From Chitinophaga sancti (lineage in GTDB: Bacteria > Bacteroidota > Bacteroidia > Chitinophagales > Chitinophagaceae): a stretch of DNA of 64,000 bases. Made by a program: the position numbers and the translations under genes. A model generated the notes under the pieces. That model saw only the letters and a list, made by a program, of their open reading frames with translations. It was not told the DNA's origin and made no database searches. The stretch is from NCBI RefSeq assembly GCF_034424315.1, contig NZ_CP139972.1, positions 5,084,001 through 5,148,000 of the forward strand, read 5' to 3'. The stretch's first letter is position 1. Each line of letters begins with the position of its first letter. Shown here one piece after another: positions 42,058-51,443 of the stretch.

Positions 42058-43284
42058 TTAAGTAGCTTTTAATGCCACCTGTTGCCGGCCTGCGCGGCGG
42101 GCTGGATACCAGCTGGCAGCGACACCGATAACGATGATGGTGACACTGACAAGCAGGAAATCAGAGAGGTGCATGCTGACCGGGTAAGAATTTACCAGGA
42201 AGGATTGCCCCTCCAGCTTCACTAATCCAAACCGCTGCTGCAACAAACAAAAGACGACACTGATGAAAAAACCTATCAGTGTACCAATCATTGCGATGAT
42301 CAATCCCTCTGCCAGGAAGATCTTTGTAATGAGGCTGCTTCTCGCCCCCATAGCTTTCAGTATAGTAATGTCCTTTTGCTTCTCCATGACCAGCATATAT
42401 AATGAACCAATCATGTTGAAAGCTGCTATCACCATTATAAATGACATGATCACATACACTGCCCACTTCTCTGTTTGCATAATCGCGTACAGCGACTGGT
42501 TCTGCTCGTACCTTGTTTCCAAATGATACCCATTACCCAATAATTGTTGCAACCTCGATTTCAGATCATTATCACTTACACCAGGCATGGCTTTGATCTC
42601 CAGGGCCGACATTTCATCCTGCGCCATACCCAGCACACCCCGCATGAAGTCGATATGAGTGATCACATATTTACTGTTGAACTCCTGCTGAATAGCAAAT
42701 GAACCGGCAGGGTAGAGGACCCCGCTGCCCAGTGCTTCTTCCGGTGTAGTCACATTCGTGATATTCCGGCGGGGTAAGTATACGGTAAGGGGAACCAGGC
42801 TTCTTTCCACATCTACGCCCAGGGCCATTTCCAGCTCCAGGCCTAACACTGCTCTGTAAGCCAGTTCATCACCTGTATCATAGTGCCCGCGCGCAATGCT
42901 TTTGTTCACTGCAGCAACCTTATTGTAATTGCTATCCACTCCTTTCAGGATGGCAATCGTCTGATCGCCATCACCATAACGCAACACCGCCTTTTCTTCA
43001 ATTACCTCCGTCATGTACGCCACACCTTTCACACCTGCTATCTGCTTTAGTTGGACAGGTGACAGGCGCAGGGATTTGCCGCTCACCGGGCTCACCTTTA
43101 CGGATGGATAAAAGGAAGAATACAATGACTTCACAAGCCCTTCAAAGCCGTTGAATACGCTGAGAACAATAATCAGGGCGGCCACACCGACTGCAATAGC
43201 CGATACACTCACCCATGCAATGATATTGATGGCATTAGTACTCTTTTTGGCACTGAAATACCGGGATGCGAACTGCCAGATCAT
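42058..43284 (-). CDS. FtsX-like ABC permease, LolC/LolE type
   Basis: This 408-residue membrane protein has a first helix (about 20-42, NIIAWVSVSAIAVGVAALIIV), a large periplasmic domain (about 45-270) and three C-terminal helices with KQKDITILKAMGARSSLITK and IAMIGTLIGFFISVVFCLLQ. The length and order match LolC/LolE, which extract lipoproteins from the inner membrane together with the ATPase LolD. An ATPase gene is not adjacent. It starts 17 bp after rbfA and is probably co-transcribed with it. A MacB-like permease is a possible alternative. Confidence 0.88.
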   Translation of the reverse strand: MIWQFASRYFSAKKSTNAINIIAWVSVSAIAVGVAALIIVLSVFNGFEGLVKSLYSSFYPSVKVSPVSGKSLRLSPVQLKQIAGVKGVAYMTEVIEEKAVLRYGDGDQTIAILKGVDSNYNKVAAVNKSIARGHYDTGDELAYRAVLGLELEMALGVDVERSLVPLTVYLPRRNITNVTTPEEALGSGVLYPAGSFAIQQEFNSKYVITHIDFMRGVLGMAQDEMSALEIKAMPGVSDNDLKSRLQQLLGNGYHLETRYEQNQSLYAIMQTEKWAVYVIMSFIMVIAAFNMIGSLYMLVMEKQKDITILKAMGARSSLITKIFLAEGLIIAMIGTLIGFFISVVFCLLQQRFGLVKLEGQSFLVNSYPVSMHLSDFLLVSVTIIVIGVAASWYPARRAGRQQVALKAT

Positions 43285-43301
43285 ACTTTTAGCTGAAATT
43301 C

Positions 43302-43676
43302 CTATTTGTTTTCCTTCCCGGCATCGTCATCGTTAATCTTCTTGAACAGCTCTTCCATCTTGAACACGTAATCCAGCGTGTCGTCCAGGAAAAGGGTAAT
43401 TTCCGGAACACGGCGCAACTGCTTGCCTACACGATTCCCCAGGTCTCTTTTAAGGATACCCATCTGCTCCTTGATCCTGTTTATCATTTCGTGGTTATCC
43501 TTAATCTGGAACATGCTCAGGTACACCCTCGCTTCCAGCAGGTCCGGAGTCAAACGAACCGCGGAGATGGAGATCATCCCCCCATCTATCACATTGAATC
43601 CATGACGCTGGAATATATCACTCAGTTCTTTTTGTAACAGTTGCCCAATTTGTTTCTGTCTCTTGCTTTCCTGCAT
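43302..43676 (-). CDS. rbfA: Ribosome-binding factor A
   Basis: This 124-residue protein assists 16S rRNA 5'-end maturation and cold adaptation of the 30S subunit. The KH-like fold is seen in KRQKQIGQLLQKELSDIFQR, ISISAVRLTPDLLEARVYLS and RRVPEITLFLDDTLDYVFKM, with the expected LDDTLDY motif. ATG at 43676 gives the family start; the much longer open frame upstream is non-coding. A TATCTTTG box (43779-43772 on the minus strand) lies about 95 bp upstream. The LolC/E-like gene follows after 17 bp. Confidence 0.95.
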   Translation of the reverse strand: MQESKRQKQIGQLLQKELSDIFQRHGFNVIDGGMISISAVRLTPDLLEARVYLSMFQIKDNHEMINRIKEQMGILKRDLGNRVGKQLRRVPEITLFLDDTLDYVFKMEELFKKINDDDAGKENK

Positions 43677-43820
43677 ATTATTCGAATTGTTAATATTGAG
43701 ATGTAAAGAAACCAGGGGAACATCACTATTAATATTGTAGTAACTTGCAGCCCTGTTCCAAATCTCTCTGGCAAAGATAAGGAAACACGCATGCGCGATA
43801 CGATATAAAATAAAGTAAAG

Positions 43821-45650
43821 ATGAAGACATTTTTTAGGTTGCTGGATTTGTCCCGGCCCTATCACCACTACGTTCCGGAGTACATTGTTTATATTATCCT
43901 CTATTCCATCCTGGGAATCATGAACTTTACACTCCTCATTCCCATGATGAATGCACTGTTTGACACAGGGCACCAGCAGATCGTGAATCAATTGCCATCC
44001 TTCACCTTCAGCTTAGGCTATATTAAAGACGTATTTTATTATTACCTCAACCAACAGCTGGCGACAGAGGCTGGTAAGTTTGGGGTACTGGTATATGTAT
44101 GTATTATTCTTTTCGCCACTATCGTACTCAAAAACATCTTTGGCTACCTGAGCCAGAAAGTACTGACACGTATGCGTGTAAGCATGGTAAAGAAAATGCG
44201 TGAAAGACTGTTTGACCAGTTCAGTACCCAGTCTCTCCGTTTCTTTCACAGTGAGCGTAAAGGAGACCTGCTCTCTACCATCAGCTCTGATGTAGTGGAA
44301 GTGGAAAACTCTGTGGTGACCTCTTTACAAACCCTGTTCAGAGATCCGCTGGTGATCATCTCTACATTTATTGCACTGTTTGTCATCTCTAAGGAACTGA
44401 CCATTTTTTGTATCCTGTTCTTCCCGATCTCCGGCTGGCTGATCAGCAGTGTATCCAAAAAACTGAAAAAACAATCCAATATCAGCCAGGGCCTGCTGGG
44501 CCGCCTGCTGAACGTGACAGAAGAAACCCTGTCAGGTATCCGGATCATCAAGGCTTTTAACGGGGAGAAGTTCATCCGTGAAAAGTTTGACAAGGATAAC
44601 TCAGCCTTTGCCCAAACGGTGAAGAATATCCAGAACCAGCGTGAAATGGCCTCCCCGGTATCCGAGATTCTCGGTGTGCTGGTGGTAGTGGTGATCATGC
44701 TGTATGGTGGTTACCTGATCCTGAATCATAAGAGCAACCTGGATCCGGGGATGTTCATTGGTTACCTGGCCCTGTATTTCCAGATCCTGGCACCTGCCAA
44801 GAACATTGGTTCTGCCTTTACGGCACTGCCTAAAGGTCTGGCTGCCGGCGAAAGGGTACTACGCATCATCGACCTCGATAATCCCATCAAGGATAAGCCG
44901 GATGCAAAGACGCTGCCTGGGTTTAAAGATTCTATCGTATACGACAATATCTCCTTCAGATATAACGAAACACCTGTTATCAAAAACGTTTCCCTTACCA
45001 TTCCGAAAGGTAAGATGGTGGCACTGGTAGGTAAGAGTGGTGCCGGTAAAACTACCATGGCCGATCTGCTGCCTCGCTTTTACGATGTACAGGGCGGTAA
45101 GATCATGGTCGATGGCCAGGACATCCGCGATGTGAAGATGCACGACCTGCGCGCAATCATGGGTATGGTATCGCAGGAGGCCATCCTTTTCAACGACTCT
45201 ATTTTTAATAATATCGCTTTCGGGCAGGAGAATGCGGACAAAGAAGCAGTGATCCAGGCGGCAAAGATTGCCAATGCCCACGAGTTCATCGTAAAACAGG
45301 AGGAAGGGTATGACACCGTGATAGGGGATAGGGGTATGAAACTGAGTGGTGGCCAGCGTCAGCGCCTCACCATTGCAAGGGCAATCTTCAAGAATCCGCC
45401 GATCCTGATCCTGGATGAGGCAACCTCTGCGCTGGATACCGAATCAGAAAAACTGGTGCAGGATGCGCTGGATAAACTGATGGAAAACCGTACAACAATC
45501 GTGATAGCACACCGCTTATCTACAATCCAGCATGCAGACATTATCGTGGTAATGGACCAGGGTGAGATTAAGGAGCAGGGTACGCATGAGGAACTCATTG
45601 GGGTGAACGGTATCTACAAGAAGCTGGTAGAAATGCAGGAGTTCAAATAA
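43821..45650 (+). CDS. ABC exporter, MsbA-like (fused permease and ATPase)
   Basis: This 609-residue half-transporter has six membrane helices (about 15-325) and a nucleotide-binding domain (about 365-605). The NBD carries the Walker A motif GKSGAGKTTMADLL, the signature LSGGQRQRLTIARA, the Walker B motif ILILDEATSALD and IVIAHRLSTIQHADII with the switch histidine. It functions as a homodimer and flips or exports a lipid-like or peptide substrate. The closest familiar proteins are MsbA-type lipid A flippases, but the substrate is not proven. It starts 144 bp from rbfA in the opposite direction and ends at a terminator. Confidence 0.95.
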   Translation: MKTFFRLLDLSRPYHHYVPEYIVYIILYSILGIMNFTLLIPMMNALFDTGHQQIVNQLPSFTFSLGYIKDVFYYYLNQQLATEAGKFGVLVYVCIILFATIVLKNIFGYLSQKVLTRMRVSMVKKMRERLFDQFSTQSLRFFHSERKGDLLSTISSDVVEVENSVVTSLQTLFRDPLVIISTFIALFVISKELTIFCILFFPISGWLISSVSKKLKKQSNISQGLLGRLLNVTEETLSGIRIIKAFNGEKFIREKFDKDNSAFAQTVKNIQNQREMASPVSEILGVLVVVVIMLYGGYLILNHKSNLDPGMFIGYLALYFQILAPAKNIGSAFTALPKGLAAGERVLRIIDLDNPIKDKPDAKTLPGFKDSIVYDNISFRYNETPVIKNVSLTIPKGKMVALVGKSGAGKTTMADLLPRFYDVQGGKIMVDGQDIRDVKMHDLRAIMGMVSQEAILFNDSIFNNIAFGQENADKEAVIQAAKIANAHEFIVKQEEGYDTVIGDRGMKLSGGQRQRLTIARAIFKNPPILILDEATSALDTESEKLVQDALDKLMENRTTIVIAHRLSTIQHADIIVVMDQGEIKEQGTHEELIGVNGIYKKLVEMQEFK

Positions 45651-45711
45651 ACATGGAGAAACAATAAGCTGGATGCAACAATAATTCAGCTACCGCGACA
45701 ATATTGCAAAG

Positions 45712-45747
45712 AAAAAGCCCGGATGTATAATCCGGGCTTTCTTTTTA
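45712..45747. terminator. Bidirectional terminator between ABC exporter and DksA-like gene
   Basis: AAAGCCCGGAT (45714-45724) pairs with ATCCGGGCTTT (45730-45740) around a GTATA loop, with A- and T-rich flanks on both sides. The two genes converge here. Confidence 0.9.
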
Positions 45748-45764
45748 TCTTATAGAAGAGAAAA

Positions 45765-46820
45765 TTACTTACTCTTAGCCAATTTCGCTTCGATGCTCAG
45801 GGTAGCGTGAGGTACTGCACGCAGCCTTGCTTTATCGATCAGCTTACCGGTCATACGACAAATACCATAAGTTTTGTTCTCGATGCGGATCATTGCTTTC
45901 TCCAGGTGATCGATGAACTGGATCTGGCGGCTAGCCATCTGGTTCAGCTGTTCTCTTTCCTGGGAACCGGAACCATCTTCCATGCTCATGTATTTGTTTT
46001 CAGTATCATCGGTACCAGCTTCATCCTTGCGGGTGATCAGGCCTTGCAGGTAAACCAGTTCTTTCTTAGCTGCTTCCAGCTTTTTACTGATCAGGTCTCT
46101 GAATTCCTGGAGGTCTGCATCGCTGTAACGATAGATAGGTCCGGAAGGTGCTTCAGGTTGGTCCAGTACGGACTTCGTGAATTCTGGCTGGTAGGTAACC
46201 AGGGTGTTGGCTTTGGAACCGGCCTTTTTGTCAGCTTTTTCCACGCGTTCAGCAGGTTTTTCGGCCTTTACAGGGGCTTTTTCTGTTTTCGCAGGTGCTT
46301 TTTCAGCTGTTTTCTTGCCGGTATCTTTTGCTACCGCTTTTTCCTTCTCGTCTTTTTCTTTATTATTCTTTACTGGCATTATTACTTCTTTTTCTTCTGG
46401 CTTGGAAATTAGTTTTTCTTTTTCAGCAGGTGCGTCGGGCGCAACTACTTTCTGCTTTGTATCAGGCACTTTCGTAGCTGCCGGCTTAACGGGAGCCGTA
46501 GCTTTACTAACGGGCTGTTTGGCTGCAGATACAGCCTCAGCAGGTGCTTGTTTCGCAACAGACTTGCTGGAAGGGGATGCTTTTGTAACTGTTTTATTAC
46601 TGGCAACAGCCTTTTGGGTTGCAACCGGGGTAGCAGGTTTAGCAGCGCCTTTCGACGTTACAGTCTTCGCAGTAGATTTCTCAGCCTGGACCGCTGCCTT
46701 TTTAGCAGTGGGCACATGGGCCGCTTTCTTTGCGGGTGTAGCCTGCTTTACCGTAGCTTTTGTAGTAGCCGGTGCAGCCTTCTGGGTCTTACTTATAGCA
46801 ACTTTTTTGCCTGTTGCCAT
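45765..46820 (-). CDS. DksA/TraR-like protein with long histone-H1-like Lys/Ala/Pro tail
   Basis: This 351-residue protein is bipartite. Residues 1 to about 215 are low-complexity and rich in Lys, Ala, Pro, Thr and Val with repeats of the type KKAAVQ, KAVASNK and KAPAKTEKAPVKAEKP, as in histone-H1-like proteins. Residues about 228-351 form a coiled-coil and a DksA-like end: YSDADLQEFRDLISKKLEAA, then ENKTYGICRMTGKLIDKARL. The normal four-cysteine zinc finger is reduced to a single cysteine. DksA proteins act in the RNA polymerase secondary channel with ppGpp. The basic tail may hold the protein on nucleic acid. The gene starts 5 bp after ileS and is probably co-transcribed with it. Confidence 0.85.
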   Translation of the reverse strand: MATGKKVAISKTQKAAPATTKATVKQATPAKKAAHVPTAKKAAVQAEKSTAKTVTSKGAAKPATPVATQKAVASNKTVTKASPSSKSVAKQAPAEAVSAAKQPVSKATAPVKPAATKVPDTKQKVVAPDAPAEKEKLISKPEEKEVIMPVKNNKEKDEKEKAVAKDTGKKTAEKAPAKTEKAPVKAEKPAERVEKADKKAGSKANTLVTYQPEFTKSVLDQPEAPSGPIYRYSDADLQEFRDLISKKLEAAKKELVYLQGLITRKDEAGTDDTENKYMSMEDGSGSQEREQLNQMASRQIQFIDHLEKAMIRIENKTYGICRMTGKLIDKARLRAVPHATLSIEAKLAKSK

Positions 46821-46825
46821 GGGGA

Positions 46826-49800
46826 TTAGCTTTTTTTGTTAACTAATACATTAAATGTCAAATCATTAACTTCAATTTCAACTCCATCCTGTAATTCCGG
46901 CACTAATTCCACGCTGTCTGCCAAAATTTCCGTGCAAATATAGTCATTATAGTTAATAATCGCGGACTTGAGGCTTTCTGCGACCGCCATTTTTACCTGT
47001 ATCCTGTCAGTCAGTTCGAAATCGCTATCCTTCCTGATTTTCTGGATACGGTTTACCAATTCACGTGCGTTACCCTCGTCAAGCAGTTCAGGAGTAATAG
47101 TAATATCGAGCGCTACCGTTAAAGCGCCTTTATTAGCTACAGTCCAACCAGGAATGTCTTCTGAAATAATCTCAACGTCAGATAACACTATAGGCAGTTG
47201 CTCATTGTCGATCAGCAGGTTAAACTGTCCATCCCTTTCTAAAATGGCTATATCAGCATCAGTGAAAGCGGTAATTGCTGCTGCTACTGCTTTCATTTTT
47301 GCTCCCATTTTACTACCCAGGGATTTGAAGTTTGGCTTGATCTTTTTCTTGATGAAACCGGCGGTTTCCGTAAGATAATCAATACCTTTCACATTGACTT
47401 CACTTTTTATCAGGTGGGCCACTTTTTCCACCTGCTCCTTCAGGTGTCCGTCCTGTACAGGGATCAATATTTTCTGTAACGGCTGACGTACTTTAATATT
47501 TACCTTTTTACGGAGAGACAATACCATTGAACTGATATCCTGGGCCAGCTGCATCCTTTCTTCCAGTTCAGCGTCGATTGCCGCTGTGACTACTGCAGGG
47601 AAGTCTACGTGGTGAACGGATACCCTCTCACTACGTTTACTAACCTGGTTCAGGTTGTTGAATAACCAGTCTGCAAAGAATGGTGATACCGGCGCCATCA
47701 GTTTGGAGAGGGTTTCGAGACATTCGAACAAGGTCTGGTAAGCAGAAATCTTGTCATGTTCGTATTCCCCCTTCCAGAAACGGCGACGACAGAGACGTAC
47801 ATACCAGTTACTCAGATGTTCGTCTACGAAGGTCTGTATCGCTCTTCCGGCCTGAGTAGGCTCGTATTCATCAAAAAATCCTGTAACGTCTTTCACCAGC
47901 GTGTTCAGCAGGGAAATGATCCAGCGATCAATTTCCGGGCGCTGCTCCAGCGGGATGTATGCTTCCCTGAAGGAGAAATTATCCAGGTTCGCATACATGG
48001 CAAAGAAGTTATAAGTATTGTACAGGGTGCCGAACAATTTACGTTGTACCTCACGGATGCCTTCAATATCAAATTTCATGCTATCCCATGGGGAAGCATT
48101 CGTTATGAGGTACCAGCGGGTCGCGTCCGCACCAAAATTGTCTAAAGTCTCGAATGGGTTAACCACATTGCCGAGCCTTTTACTCATTTTGTTGCCTGTT
48201 TTATCCAGGACGAGTCCGTTAGATACCACAGTCTTGTAAGCCACGCTGTCAAAGAGCATGCTACCGAGCGCATGCAGGGTATAAAACCATCCCCGGGTCT
48301 GATCCACACCTTCAGCGATGAAATCTGCCGGGAAGTTTTGCTCAAAAGTTTCCTTATTCTCAAATGGGAAGTGCCACTGAGCATAAGGCATCGCGCCACT
48401 GTCAAACCATACGTCGACCAGGTCTGGTTCACGGCGCATAGGCTGACCAGAAGCACTTACCAATACGATTGTATCTACATAGGGTTTATGCAGATCTGAA
48501 GTCAGCTTATCAATATAAGCAGCCAGATCTTTTTCATCAGCTGGCAGTGACATTACGCCGGCAGCAAATGCTTTTCCCAGTTCAGTACGCAATTCTGCCA
48601 CAGAACCGATACAGATCTCTTCAGTTGCATCTTCTGTACGCCAGATAGGCAGTGGTGTACCCCAGAAACGGCTACGGCTCAGGTTCCAATCCACCATATT
48701 TTCCAGCCAGTTGCCAAAACGGCCGGTTCCTGTGAATGCAGGCTTCCAGTTAATCGTCTTATTCAGCTCTACCATCCTGTCTTTTACAGCAGTGGTACGG
48801 ATGAACCAGGCATCCAGCGGATAATATAATACAGGCTTATCGGTACGCCAACAATGAGGGTAAGTATGTTCGTACTTTTCCACTTTGAAAGCGCGGTTTT
48901 CTTTTTTCAGTTTTACAGCGATATCAACATCTACATCTTTGTAATCCGGATCATTCTTGTAATTCTTCACATAACGGCCACCAAACTCACCCACAGCATC
49001 CAGGAATTTACCCTGGCGATCTACCAGTGTAAGAATACCGATACCATATTTCTTACCTACCTTGTTATCGTCCGCACCAAAAGCAGGCGCAGTATGCACG
49101 ATACCAGTACCATCTTCGGTGGTAACGAAATCGCCGATGATCACCCGGAAAGGATCTCCTTCTTCAGGCTGAACATAAGGTAATAGCTGCTCATAGCGGA
49201 TTTCTTCCAGCTGGCGGCCTTTGAACACTGCCAGGGTCTGCCAGGGAATCACTTTATCGCCTTCTTTATACGCGGCGAAATCACCATCCTCACCTTCTTT
49301 CTTGAAATACTTGCCAGTCAGTGCAGTTGCCATCACCACGAATTGCGGCAGACCGGTGTATGGGTTGAAAGTACGGATCAGTCCATATTCAATGTTCGCG
49401 CCTACAGTCAGACCGAGGTTGGAAGGCAGGGTCCATGGGGTAGTGGTCCATGCCATGAAGAATACTTCAGCAGCAGGGTCTGCCTTGCGGGCTATTTCGA
49501 ACAGGAATGCAGATCTGTCAGACTCAATTGCTTTGAAAGTAGCTACGATAGTCGTGTCCTTTACATCTTTGTAGGTACCTGGCTGATTCAGTTCGGCATT
49601 ACTTAAACCAGTACCTGCGGCAGGAGAGTAAGGCTGAATGCTCACGCTCTTATATAGCAGGCCTTTCTTATATAAAGTTTGTAAACACCACCAGAGACTT
49701 TCGATATAGTTATTTTCGAAAGTGATATAAGGTTGTTGAAGATCTACCCAATAACCCATTTTACGGGTCAGGTCATCCCATTTATCCTTATATTTTAATA

Positions 49801-50176
49801 CCTCTGTACGACAGGTTTTATTATATTCTTCAACGGAAATAGTCTTTCCGATATCTTCTTTCGTAATGCCGAGCGTTTTCTCTACACCCAGTTCCACAGG
49901 CAGGCCGTGGGTATCCCAGCCTCCTTTGCGCTTTACCTGGAATCCGCGCATAGTCTTATAACGGCACACAAGATCCTTAAGGGTACGGCTAATGACGTGG
50001 TGAATGCCAGGTAAGCCGTTAGCACTTGGCGGACCTTCATAGAAAACGAAGGGGGTCGCGCCTTCCCGCAGGGAAACACTCTGCTCAAAAGCCTGCTCCT
50101 GTTCCCAACGAGCCAATACATCTTTCGCTATCTGCGGTAAATTCAGCTGATTATATTCCTGATATTTGCTGCTCAT
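46826..50176 (-). CDS. ileS: Isoleucyl-tRNA synthetase (long type)
   Basis: This 1116-residue class I synthetase charges tRNA-Ile and edits valine. The HIGH-type motif is PPSANGLPGIHHVISR (about 49-64), and the KMSKS motif appears as GNKMSKRLGN. The editing domain and an anticodon-binding C-terminal part are present, and the length matches the long form seen in Bacteroidota and eukaryotes, which is less sensitive to mupirocin than the short bacterial form. A TAACTTTG box (50235-50228 on the minus strand) lies about 52 bp upstream of the ATG. The DksA-like gene follows after 5 bp. No T-box is expected or seen. Confidence 0.98.
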   Translation of the reverse strand: MSSKYQEYNQLNLPQIAKDVLARWEQEQAFEQSVSLREGATPFVFYEGPPSANGLPGIHHVISRTLKDLVCRYKTMRGFQVKRKGGWDTHGLPVELGVEKTLGITKEDIGKTISVEEYNKTCRTEVLKYKDKWDDLTRKMGYWVDLQQPYITFENNYIESLWWCLQTLYKKGLLYKSVSIQPYSPAAGTGLSNAELNQPGTYKDVKDTTIVATFKAIESDRSAFLFEIARKADPAAEVFFMAWTTTPWTLPSNLGLTVGANIEYGLIRTFNPYTGLPQFVVMATALTGKYFKKEGEDGDFAAYKEGDKVIPWQTLAVFKGRQLEEIRYEQLLPYVQPEEGDPFRVIIGDFVTTEDGTGIVHTAPAFGADDNKVGKKYGIGILTLVDRQGKFLDAVGEFGGRYVKNYKNDPDYKDVDVDIAVKLKKENRAFKVEKYEHTYPHCWRTDKPVLYYPLDAWFIRTTAVKDRMVELNKTINWKPAFTGTGRFGNWLENMVDWNLSRSRFWGTPLPIWRTEDATEEICIGSVAELRTELGKAFAAGVMSLPADEKDLAAYIDKLTSDLHKPYVDTIVLVSASGQPMRREPDLVDVWFDSGAMPYAQWHFPFENKETFEQNFPADFIAEGVDQTRGWFYTLHALGSMLFDSVAYKTVVSNGLVLDKTGNKMSKRLGNVVNPFETLDNFGADATRWYLITNASPWDSMKFDIEGIREVQRKLFGTLYNTYNFFAMYANLDNFSFREAYIPLEQRPEIDRWIISLLNTLVKDVTGFFDEYEPTQAGRAIQTFVDEHLSNWYVRLCRRRFWKGEYEHDKISAYQTLFECLETLSKLMAPVSPFFADWLFNNLNQVSKRSERVSVHHVDFPAVVTAAIDAELEERMQLAQDISSMVLSLRKKVNIKVRQPLQKILIPVQDGHLKEQVEKVAHLIKSEVNVKGIDYLTETAGFIKKKIKPNFKSLGSKMGAKMKAVAAAITAFTDADIAILERDGQFNLLIDNEQLPIVLSDVEIISEDIPGWTVANKGALTVALDITITPELLDEGNARELVNRIQKIRKDSDFELTDRIQVKMAVAESLKSAIINYNDYICTEILADSVELVPELQDGVEIEVNDLTFNVLVNKKS

Positions 50177-50454
50177 AAAACAATTATGCGCCCTTTGACG
50201 TTAATAAGTGAGTTGATTAAAATTCTGCAAAGTTACGGATTTTAACCGGCTCATATAAGGAAACCCTTACTAAAAACAAAGAAGTAAACCATTTGATTTT
50301 AATTGCTGAATAATTTTTGTATTTTTACGGTGCATTGGTTCGCCACTGAATCTTGGCATTGTTTTGGTAACTAACGTCGGAAGAAAAATATAAGTTGAAA
50401 AACTTAACCCAAAAGATTGATAAACCATAATTGATAAACCATATCTGATCTTTT

Positions 50455-50919
50455 ATGAAAAAGTTAGTTTTAATTTTTTGTGTGGCACTTGTAACTTCCG
50501 GCACAACTTTTGCACAAAAAAAATCAGCAAAAAAATCAAAGAAAGTAGTTGCTAAAACAGAAATGGTAGCTCCGGCAGTTGTAAAAGATTCTTTTCAACA
50601 GAGCTTTGCAGGTACGGACGCTAAGTGGACTAAAAACTACGGAGGCAATTGGGTCGCCAACTTTACCAGGGAAGATGTAAAGACAGCAGCAGAGTTTGAT
50701 AAAGACGGTAAATGGTTAGCAACCCGCAGCAATTATACAGAAGCAAACCTGCCCCAGGCAGTTGCAACAGGTGTAAAAGCTAAGTATCCGACCGCCACCA
50801 TCAAAGATGGCTGGAAAATAGAAAGGTCAGATATCGCCTCTTATTATAAGGTAAATATTCAGGACAACGGTACAGAAAAAGCAGTGTTGATTAACGAGGT
50901 TGGTACCATTGCAGAATGA
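50455..50919 (+). CDS. Secreted PepSY-like domain protein
   Basis: This 154-residue protein has a signal peptide (MKKLVLIFCVALVTSGTTFA). A short lysine-rich segment (KKSAKKSKKVVAK) is followed by one PepSY-like domain of the putative BLIP-like type. Typical segments are SFQQSFAGTDAKWTKNYGGN, TAAEFDKDGKWLATRSNYTE and ASYYKVNIQDNGTEKAVLIN. Such periplasmic proteins may bind or inhibit peptidases, but no activity is established. A direct repeat of TTGATAAACCATA lies just upstream of the start codon (about 50417-50444). The gene is followed by a terminator. Confidence 0.82.
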   Translation: MKKLVLIFCVALVTSGTTFAQKKSAKKSKKVVAKTEMVAPAVVKDSFQQSFAGTDAKWTKNYGGNWVANFTREDVKTAAEFDKDGKWLATRSNYTEANLPQAVATGVKAKYPTATIKDGWKIERSDIASYYKVNIQDNGTEKAVLINEVGTIAE

Positions 50920-50967
50920 TTACTTTCACTAATTAGTATTTCATAGGTATAGGGATAAATAGGACAG

Positions 50968-50999
50968 ACCCTGCTCTTTTGGGCGGGGTTTTCTTTTTG
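50968..50999 (+). terminator. Terminator of the PepSY-like gene
   Basis: ACCCTGCTC (50968-50976) pairs with GGGCGGGGT (50981-50989), with two G-T pairs, followed by a T-rich tract. Confidence 0.7.
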
Positions 51000-51043
51000 T
51001 ACCAACTATAACCGCATTCAGCCCTGCACAGCACAAAAGGCTC

Positions 51044-51080
51044 AAAAAAAAGCGCCCACCATACGGTGGGCGCTTTTTTT
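51044..51080. terminator. Strong bidirectional terminator
   Basis: A perfect 16-bp stem (51045-51060 with 51065-51080, ATAC loop) has seven A and seven T at its ends. It follows the previous terminator by 45 bp, without a gene between. Confidence 0.85.
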
Positions 51081-51100
51081 CGCATTTAAAATTGTAAACA

Positions 51101-51127
51101 AAAACCGTCTCGGGTAATCCGAGACGG
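51101..51127 (-). terminator. Leftward terminator-like hairpin without an obvious gene
   Basis: CCGTCTCGG (51105-51113) pairs with CCGAGACGG (51119-51127), and on the minus strand a T-rich tract follows. The AraC gene upstream has its own terminator. A 22-codon minus-strand frame (51250-51182, MGKAYRAKDLSKAI) lies in between, but its coding status is doubtful. Nothing else is seen in the 50920-51443 gap. Confidence 0.55.
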
Positions 51128-51393
51128 CTTTATGTAATTACGGTAGAAGACTTACCTGACAAAAAATGCACTTTCAAAAGGTCAAATATGGTGTTTGAGG
51201 TGCAAAATAATGGCTTTACTCAAATCTTTTGCCCGGTAAGCCTTCCCCATGGTCAAATCTGATAAGGAAGCTTATAAGGAGGATCAGGATAGATATCTGC
51301 CGATCGTGATACAAAGATGCACCAATCTTCCTCACTTCCTTTTTCAATTCGGGAAAACTAATGATCGAAAAGGGAAAACCTCATTCCCCCAAT

Positions 51394-51423
51394 AAAAAAG
51401 CCCCCTGTCAAACAGGGGGCTTT
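51394..51423 (-). terminator. Terminator of the Cys-cluster AraC gene
   Basis: A perfect 12-bp stem (51397-51408 with 51412-51423) is followed on the minus strand by a run of T. It lies 21 bp after the araC stop. Confidence 0.85.
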
Positions 51424-51443
51424 CCTTTATAATAAATTGATTA

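Noticed and set aside
46204..46842. 212-codon plus-strand frame opposite the DksA-like gene
   Set aside because: It is the reverse image of the Lys/Ala/Pro repeat region, giving artificial Phe/Ala/Ser repeats.
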